Below, in pieces: positions 57,501 through 64,000 of a stretch of 64,000 nt of DNA. The stretch comes from Dipylidium caninum (Eukaryota > Platyhelminthes > Cestoda > Cyclophyllidea > Dipylidiidae). The stretch spans positions 1,240,001 to 1,304,000 of the forward strand of contig QEYB01000266.1 in NCBI GenBank assembly GCA_017562135.1, given 5' to 3'. Positions within the stretch are counted from its first letter, which is position 1. Each line of letters starts with the position of its first letter. The notes beneath the pieces were generated by a model. That model was not told where the DNA came from. It searched no databases and saw only the letters and a list, made by a program, of their open reading frames with translations. A program made the translations under genes and the position numbers.

Positions 57501-59419
57501 AGTATTCATATAATGACTTTTTAAGGGTGGCTATCACCTTTTTTGCAGTTTTCCCCTAGAGGTGTCAGTCGAAGTCATCCATGGTCATTTAATATTTCGC
57601 GTCTCTGGATTAGGATTCCAAGGTGACCTCGGATATTTGGGATGTTAAGAACTTGCTCACGACCGTTTAATTGAAGTTGTGAAAACCATGTCCTCTTTTT
57701 GAACTGGTTCTTCTGGCAGCACTTTGTCTTGCGCGTGAGCGGTTTGACAAGGGCAGATACCCTCCTTGTCATCTTCGATCTTGTGATGACCGATTTTCTC
57801 ACGCCCAGCACGCCACTTAAGTACATCCGTGACCACTTTCTTCTTGGTCATTTCTGCTATTATAGTCTGCGAATAACCACACGCAGGATCGCTTGTTTAT
57901 TATTTAGCCAGGACTACTGTGGTGGATCTTTATGTGGAACCCCGGTTTCCCTACAATAGGCTCACATCTGTCTCCCTGTTGCCTGGGCTTTCAATCAACC
58001 TCGTTGTTTGGCTTCTACCTTGAAAGCGCCCCCACAACATTAGCTGTTAAGTATAAATGTTAAGGGTTTCTTGGAAATGGAACTAAAGACGGTGACAATG
58101 TTTTTGCGGTGTAACTCTCAAGGACATTCTTTTGTTGAAATGGGGCCGCTCATATGACAGTGGTTTTAACCGACGGTTAGTTTGCACTGATGCGGCTACT
58201 TTTTATGGGGGTTTTTTGAGTAAAGGGCCTTATTAGTGACGGTATTTCATGCTACGTCATCCCGCTTTCCGCACATTTCGCTTTCTGCCAGCCTCTATCC
58301 GCGTATTAGCCCCACTCTTGATGCGTTATTCGCCTGTGGGGTGTCATTTTAGCGAGTACATTCTCCACGCACCCCCGCTTCTATCAATTATCCCACATTT
58401 ATTATTCATCCGACTCATTGGAGAGGATACGCCAGAGTGAGTATTTGCATTTTATGATTTTATTTGCGCATTGAAGATGGGTGTGCATTTCAAATCAGCT
58501 ACTTCGTTCTCTCTTGTTTACTCTTTACAAACCCTGTCGATGTGCTACTTGTCGCGTCTCCACCTCTCGACAGGGCGTCTTCCTCGTGTGTTTACGCTCT
58601 TCCATCTAAGCTAATAATTTTTTCTTTCTCTGATCTGTGGGGCGAATCGACGAGTCTTCTGCGAGCGTAGGTTGATTCTGTATGCCCTCACCTCGTTCAA
58701 AACCGTGGTTTACAAATCGAGGAATTTTTTGTGCCCTGGTGCACCCTCCTTGGTTGTCTGACTCCTCCCTTTCTCACGTCCTGTCGGTGTTTCAAGGCGA
58801 ACAACATTTGCTGCTTTCAGTTGCACCTCTTCAACTTCCGAGTCAGTTGCCTAGCGAAGGGAATTCCTCGGAGATGCGGGGGTGTCGCGGCGGCGTGACC
58901 AAGTGACTGAAGACCTACTGCCGGCGTAACTACCTTTACCACCCAGCTTTTAATTCCCCACTTCTGCGTGTGATTCTGATGCACTAACTAGGAGGGCGGC
59001 ATAAATGCAACCCCGAAAATCGGTTCAAAATTCTCTGCACGGCTAGAATCACGTGCTCTTTTACTCTTTGTGGTACTAAACGCTCTTGTTTTTTTCAACG
59101 TCAAACCTAATTTTCATAATTTTTATGGTTTTTTTTTCCTTTTCTCCATCTATTGGCCTAATGCGCCTCATATCGTGTTACTTTAGCCAGAAAATCCTGT
59201 ACGTCCACGTCTTCTGTTCTAAACCGATTTGTAGGAGCAGAATTTGTTCACTTGGTCACCGGTTGTTCTTCTTCACAGGTCGCTTTCGCGGCAGCGGAAA
59301 GCCAGGGTATTCCGACCACCCTCCGCCTGGGCGACATGCTCACCAAGGACCGGCCAGACTGGAACTGCGTGATGGCGTACATCGCTTCCATTTACAAACA
59401 CTTTGAGGCCACTCCTTAG
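45550..59419 (+). CDS. SPECC1L: Cytospin (SPECC1/SPECC1L family), coiled-coil + CH-domain cytoskeletal protein
   Basis: Actin/microtubule cross-linking protein needed for cytokinesis and cell adhesion in vertebrates. Exons: 45550-47034 (start, 495 codons), 52461-52895, 54124 to about 54470 (donor uncertain), 56594-57200, 59279-59419 (stop TAG). Roughly 1000 residues. Residues 1-135 are Ser/Thr/basic low complexity; 140-190 coiled coil (KKQYEARISELTQLTESRK); a CPSC pair near 205; 250-495 long coiled coil including HEMEEANYTTTEELQATMGE, close to the cytospin signature. Exon 2 continues the coil, then becomes Gly/Thr-rich. The CH domain starts GSKRNALLRWCQ and contains [20 protein letters not shown] (exon 4) and KDRPDWNCVMAYIASIYKHF (exon 5), very close to family. 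The exon 3-exon 4 phase does not join directly (exon 4 needs two bases), so a small exon or a cryptic donor is missing. The start codon has good context, GCGCCATGT. Confidence 0.92.
47035..52460 (+). other. Cytospin intron 1 (5.4 kb)
   Basis: GTGAGT donor and GACGCTCCCACAG acceptor, phase 0. AT/T-rich, with only short unrelated frames (for example minus 50220-50579). No exon, RNA gene or transposon end was recognised. Confidence 0.5.
52896..54123 (+). repeat. Cytospin intron 2 with (CT)n tract at its acceptor
   Basis: 1.2 kb intron, phase 0. A perfect CT repeat at 54100-54114 forms most of the polypyrimidine tract before the TTTGAAG acceptor at 54123. Length variation there could affect splicing of exon 3. 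Confidence 0.6.
54471..56593 (+). other. Cytospin intron(s) between exons 3 and 4
   Basis: 2.1 kb ending in ATTTACCCATTAG at 56593. Because exon 4 starts with one base completing a codon while exon 3 has no good donor leaving two bases, at least one unrecognised exon probably lies here. A 14-nt segment AAGCAGGGACACCG at about 55752-55765, after TTACCTATCCCGCAG and before GTAACA, would fit the phases. Confidence 0.3.
57201..59278 (+). other. Cytospin last intron (2.1 kb)
   Basis: Phase 0 intron that splits the CH domain after DKQRRFE, with GTGCGT donor and TTCTTCTTCACAG acceptor. It contains only short unrelated open frames. Confidence 0.7.
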
Positions 59420-62400
59420 TCCCACCTCGCCATCATTCACTTTACCATACGATTGTAAATCCACTCTTCTTCCCGTGCATTTATTACTAACCTCATTCCT
59501 GATTCCAATAAGAGACCACTGTTTTACCGCAGCTGGCGTGTGAAGCGAATGAGGGGAATGAGTTTAGAATTTTAACTGCCGACGTCCGCACCAGCCCGAG
59601 CACTTGCTCTTCCCGTTCGGACCCGGGGAGCGCTGAGTGGGATTCTGCGCCCACCGATGTTACTCTTGAATAACTCAACGTTGGTTAGTGTTATTGTTGA
59701 CAATTTACCTCGGAGATTTCCCGTCTCCCTACGCCACAGACTTGTCTGCTTCGTGTGATTCTGAAAAGGTCAGTCTCAACAACGACTTGGGGCAGTGTAA
59801 CAGTGAGTGACTGCACTCACTATGTCAAATTTTGACAGCTGCTCTAATTTCGAGTGGCGCGAAGGAGCAAGAGGTTGCAGGCTTGATGCCAGGGCAGGGA
59901 ATGTGGTTTGTGTTAGGAGCAGGTCCTGCAAAGCCTGCTCATTTATTTGGCGCCGCCCTCTTTTGAGCTAACGTCGAGCTTTCGCTGACCGGTCTTCATC
60001 CGTAATTTGCGCGTGGCTTTGCTACGTCTTGATAGGCCGCAGTGACCGCCGTCTCAAATCGAATGGGCCACGATGTGAGACGGTAAGCTTCAGCGGTTTC
60101 TTGCCTCGCGCGGCGCCCCTTCCCTCGGCACCCTGCGAAGCTATTTCAGATGCTTCGACACTGCGGTTGAGGGTGCCATGGGTGGAGGGGAGAGAGGGCG
60201 GGTGTCCGTACAGAAAGCGGGAGGAAGAGGACTGGGCGCTGTGCAGCTTGTGTCCGGTGTTTGCATTTCCGTCCGCTGCTCTGGTCCGGGCGGATGTGCC
60301 ACGGAGGTTGAAGGTGTTCGCGAGCACTTCAGGGATTTGCCGGGAGACTTGAGCGCCCTTCGGAAGCGCTGCTCGCCTTCCGCGGGGCGACCAACGTCTC
60401 CACTCGGAGTTTTCAACCTTGCCCCCAATTTAGCAATCCGGCCTCAACCCTTCTTCCTGCCTCATTGTGGTAGTCGTGTCGAATTTTCTCATAACCCCCT
60501 CGTCGGTTTGTAATGCATCTTGTCACGTTCGTGCACTTGTGCTACTCTGCCTGCCTTGTTTTGCTGTAATTTTCACCTTCACGTGTGCCTCCTCGGCATT
60601 TTGAGTCACAACTGGGGGTGGCGTAAAACACTTTAACGCGTGACGCAGAGGGCGGCAGCACGACGGCGCGACCAGGCAGGAGTCGCCTAGAGGGTTGCGG
60701 TGGGACGGGGCCGACGACCCGAGTCGGGCCGAGTTGCCTCGCCCACGCGGCCTCGCTCTCTCCGCGCCAGGAGCGCCGTTGTGCGGTGATTTGGGCAAAG
60801 GTTTCATTGTCCTCAGATAGGGTTTCCGCCACCCACCCGCCGGGAGATTTCGAGGATGAGTGTGACCACAACAAGTGGAGTAACATACTAGTGCCTCATG
60901 CCTCCGGTTGCCCCGTCCACGTGTTCTCACTGCCTGTCCGAAGCTCGCCATGGATGATCACTGAAGTGTGTCCCACGTCGCCCTCAAAGACGGATTAAAG
61001 GGGGCCATCAACGTTTTTTTCTGAGGCCTGACTTAATGGCTCTCTGCATTCCCCAAGACCATTCACTCGAGCAACTTTTCTAACCTAAATTGCACCGTGT
61101 TTTGTCCTTTACTTCAGTCGACGGTGTAGCCTAACTGGTCGGACGAGAGGCCAACACCCCTTCGGCAGCAGGTCAGCGTCAACTACCGCTCAAGTCCGGT
61201 GTGCACCCCATACGCTGCAAATTTAGGAAGCGAAAACGATGCAACGACGCGTATAAATGAGTTTATCACGTCCGCTGTCGCCAGGTCCGCATCCTTCTTT
61301 CCTCACAATGCTGAATTGCCAGGGTGTTTTTACCTTTCCTAAGCCTCAACAAATTAACTCTTGCTTAAATTCGATGCTAACACCTCGCGGCTGGAGACGA
61401 ATGCTAGCGCTGTCATTTCCTAGTAACCATTGGAGTTTAATCGCGGAAATCCCCTAAATACCAATCGAGTGCTTAAAAAGGGCCACATGCGAATGTGTGA
61501 ACTTCCGCACCGAACACCGGCAAAGAAGCTTCACAGGAGAACCGGTGACTCCCTACACGTGATGCTTGTCCAGAACGTTGCCGCGAGGGTGGAAATCACC
61601 TTGATTCACCGCCAGCCCCTCAAAGGTGCCTCACTGGCAGAGGGGTTTTGGCTGTCAACCTAAGTAGGGGAGGAAATCATGGCTCCGATGGGCCGTTTCT
61701 GACACTCAGTGGATTTCAGGGCTGTGGTCCTCCCGCCTTCACGTCCTCTGGGAGGCGCAGGCGGGTTCCGTGCTGCCAATAGCAGACCATGACTATTTGG
61801 ACCTCGGGAATCCTCCTGGGACGTCGTGCCCCCACGAAACAGCGTTCCAAACTCGGTGGGGCAGGCGTGCGCACAGACGAAGAGAGAAGCCGCTGTCCCC
61901 ACGCATGCACGCAAGGCCGAATGAGGTCGAGGACTCGGTGGCAAGTGGTGATTCACGGTGTGAGGCACACGCCGGGAAATCGCGGGCAAATAGGGTCGAA
62001 AAGGTGATAAAAATGGACTGCAACGTGTCCCGATTACTTGGACATCGCGTTTTGGTCGGAACCCATGTTGGCTGCCCACTTCTCGCGTGCTGACACCAAT
62101 TGACTCGACGTTGAGGTGTTTGAAGAAGTAACGGATTAAGTAGAAAGGGGATGGGGGTAATTCGGAAGGGAAGATCTTATTACTCCCAGTCTCCCCCTCG
62201 GTGGGTGAATGTGAAATCTTGTCAGAAGCAGTTTAATGGAAAACCCGACGCAAGTGGAGGCGGCAGAGGGTTGAAGGGAGCGTGTGGTTATTTCACACAT
62301 TAATCCACATATCAAAGAAGCACCAAAACACGATGAAGATATATCAGTTAATAAAGGTAAAGCAAGGTGATTTCGTGGAGGTATGGTTCGTCGACTGACT

Positions 62401-63910
62401 CATTAAACAGACAATGAAGCTGAAAATGTGAAGAATTGTAAGGTCAAAATCTCACTCGATTTAAAGAGCCCGCGGTGATGTGACCAAACAACGCCAGAGA
62501 TGCTGTGGCCGAGAAGTGAGAAGGTAGGGTTGGAAGCCGAGCGAGCAAGAGGGCACCCGGAGGGAGGAAAGACTGCTCCTTGCCAAACCAGACGTCATAA
62601 ATCCATCAAAAAATATCTGAGCGCCGCACATCATGGCAAGAGACTGTTGCATTGCCAGTTGTGCCACTGCGCCCATGTGTATTCGCATGGGAAAACATTT
62701 ACAAGAATCGTATTTTCCTGCAAGTGCTCGTCTCAATGTCATGTAAATGATGTAGATCACCAGCGACCATACTAGAAAGCCGCGAATCTTTTCCATTAGG
62801 TACCCTCAGTGCGATTTGCGACGCTGAACCTGTATTAACATGAGGACACCCTAGCATAAGTTTACCAGTGTCCCACCGGCGGGACGGACAGACCCTCCAA
62901 AATGCTACGTGCTGGCCCATGTAGTCTCCCAAGTTTCGAATTTTTTTCTTCGTCCTGCGAATACGAGTGTCGAGGCGTTAGGACATTAGTCGAGGGGCAG
63001 TGACGTACACGTCGAGCGATCAACGCTTCTTGTACTACTGAGAACTTTTCGGCAGTATCCAATTCCAACTCAGTCCCGTTAAAGGAGTCGAATCTTAGAA
63101 CAGGTTACAAATGCGACAAAAAGCAGTTACCGCGATGGAGTGCGGTCGAGGCGAAATTTCGACGAGTGAAAGTATTACAGCTAAGTCAAAAAACTGGTCA
63201 CTTTTAACGAGAAACGCCCTTGAACTTGACGAGGCTGGGAGACATCCACGAAAGCTTACTCTGATATTTAAAAACTCCCTTATACGTTACCGAGTTTTTA
63301 ATTCCCCGGTTGAGTGGGTGCCTAGCCGAGTTGTCGCGACTAAACTTCTCTTCAAGCTGTACATATAAATCCTTATTTCGCCGTTCTTCATCAGCACTGC
63401 ACCTTACTCTATCTGACATGTAATGACTGACAGAACAAACCAACTTTCTCCCCTGCCGGTAGCAAATTACCCACTCAAAGAGTTTTTAACTGTGCGTTCG
63501 CACATATTTGATGAGTAATATGATGTGGGGGGAAGAATGCAGTGCCCGAGGCAAATGCACACGCCTTCCTCATTGGTGTCATACGACACCCCTGCCATGC
63601 CCATCTACCTCAAACAGTCGGATGCTGCTCTTCCTTTCAAAGAAAAAATAACAAATTCGACGTATACCACTCAGCTATGAAGGGACCACTTTTCTCAGTG
63701 AACGCGCAGGGCTTTCCATTCCACGCTGTAATGACATATTGAGCCACACTGGAAAATGAGTCCAGTCATAATGAGATGTCAATGCTTCGAGGCTAAATTG
63801 GGAATTGGGAGGATTAAGGGCTGAGGCGAAGAAGACGACGTCAGCACACTAGCCCTGGGGCAATCAGCGACCAAGATGACCTTCAGCTGAAGAAGTCGTC
63901 TTACACTTAC
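59420..63910. other. GC-richer region without a supported gene
   Basis: After the cytospin stop the base composition becomes more GC-rich, particularly 59.9-61.0 and 61.7-62.1 kb, producing overlapping open frames on both strands of up to 142 codons (minus 60523-60951, minus 61660-62079, plus 60178-60513). Their translations are Arg/Pro/Ser/Cys-rich without conserved motifs, so they look like compositional artefacts, a CpG-rich regulatory region or a degenerate repeat. No AATAAA was noticed close to the cytospin stop. Confidence 0.45.
62461..62796 (-). CDS. Unrecognised 111-codon frame with a hydrophobic N-terminal segment
   Basis: Reads MEKIRGFLVWSLVIYIIYM at the start, which would be a signal anchor or membrane helix (residues 6-21), followed by a Met/Ala-rich stretch (AVAQLAMQQSLAMMCGAQIF). 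I do not recognise it. It has no obvious splice sites or partner exons, and the last 40 residues look non-coding. It could be a small membrane protein, part of a spliced gene, or chance. Confidence 0.18.
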   Translation of the reverse strand: MEKIRGFLVWSLVIYIIYMTLRRALAGKYDSCKCFPMRIHMGAVAQLAMQQSLAMMCGAQIFFDGFMTSGLARSSLSSLRVPSCSLGFQPYLLTSRPQHLWRCLVTSPRAL

Positions 63911-64000
63911 TGACACTGGGTGACCGTTTTCAAACCCTGCGACGCATGCATCGCCACAACGACAGCCCTTCGTCATCCGCCTCAGTCGATTCGCCAGGCA
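63911..64000 (-). CDS. Possible exon of a minus-strand gene entering from the right edge
   Basis: On the minus strand the frame is open from the window edge to a consensus donor CA|GTAAGT at 63910, encoding a Cys-containing stretch (MTKGCRCGDACVAGFENGH). No family was recognised, and no downstream exon was found at lower coordinates. Confidence 0.22.

Noticed and set aside
60523..62079. Minus-strand frames of 142 and 139 codons in the GC-rich tail
   Set aside because: They overlap other long frames on both strands, as expected from stop-poor GC-rich DNA, and show no conserved motif.

Overview
The window is nuclear DNA from a metazoan. Every gene I can support is split by GT-AG introns whose codon phases join correctly, and the proteins (calcineurin A, NTF2, DCAF11/WDR23, an NFAT5-type Rel factor, cytospin) are animal families. 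Very short introns (38-42 nt) next to kilobase introns, low-complexity inserts and a candidate trans-splice acceptor suggest a parasitic flatworm, most likely a tapeworm. That placement is inference from style, not from a marker gene.

Layout. Left part, minus strand: calcineurin catalytic subunit A (about 1.0-7.0 kb, both ends incomplete: the C-terminal exons lie left of base 1 and the first coding exon was not found), then NTF2 (10.7-11.3 kb, complete, three exons), then DCAF11/WDR23 (12.6-15.8 kb, 13 exons read, extreme N-terminus unresolved). Middle: about 7.5 kb without a recognisable gene (15.8-23.4 kb). Right part, plus strand: an NFAT5-like gene (23.4-44.2 kb, 12 phase-consistent exons plus a tentative last one), then cytospin/SPECC1L (45.5-59.4 kb, CH domain in the last two exons). 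The final 4.5 kb is GC-richer, with no supported gene except a possible exon of another minus-strand gene at the right edge.

Main finding. The NFAT5-like gene carries two consecutive IPT/TIG domains, each encoded by a pair of exons of identical length (239 + 130 nt) and identical phase. The standard NFAT/Rel layout is one RHD-N and one IPT domain. The pair phases allow either a protein with two tandem IPT domains or mutually exclusive splicing of the two copies. The same protein has a roughly 50-residue Ser/Thr-rich insert in its DNA-binding half and no room for the long glutamine-rich C-terminal activation domain of vertebrate NFAT5.

Functional links. Calcineurin is the phosphatase that activates NFATc proteins, but NFAT5 is calcineurin-independent in vertebrates and I see no calcineurin docking motif here. 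DCAF11/WDR23 (a CRL4 ubiquitin-ligase receptor tied to stress responses) and NFAT5 (osmotic stress) are divergently placed neighbours. No link beyond proximity is shown by the sequence.
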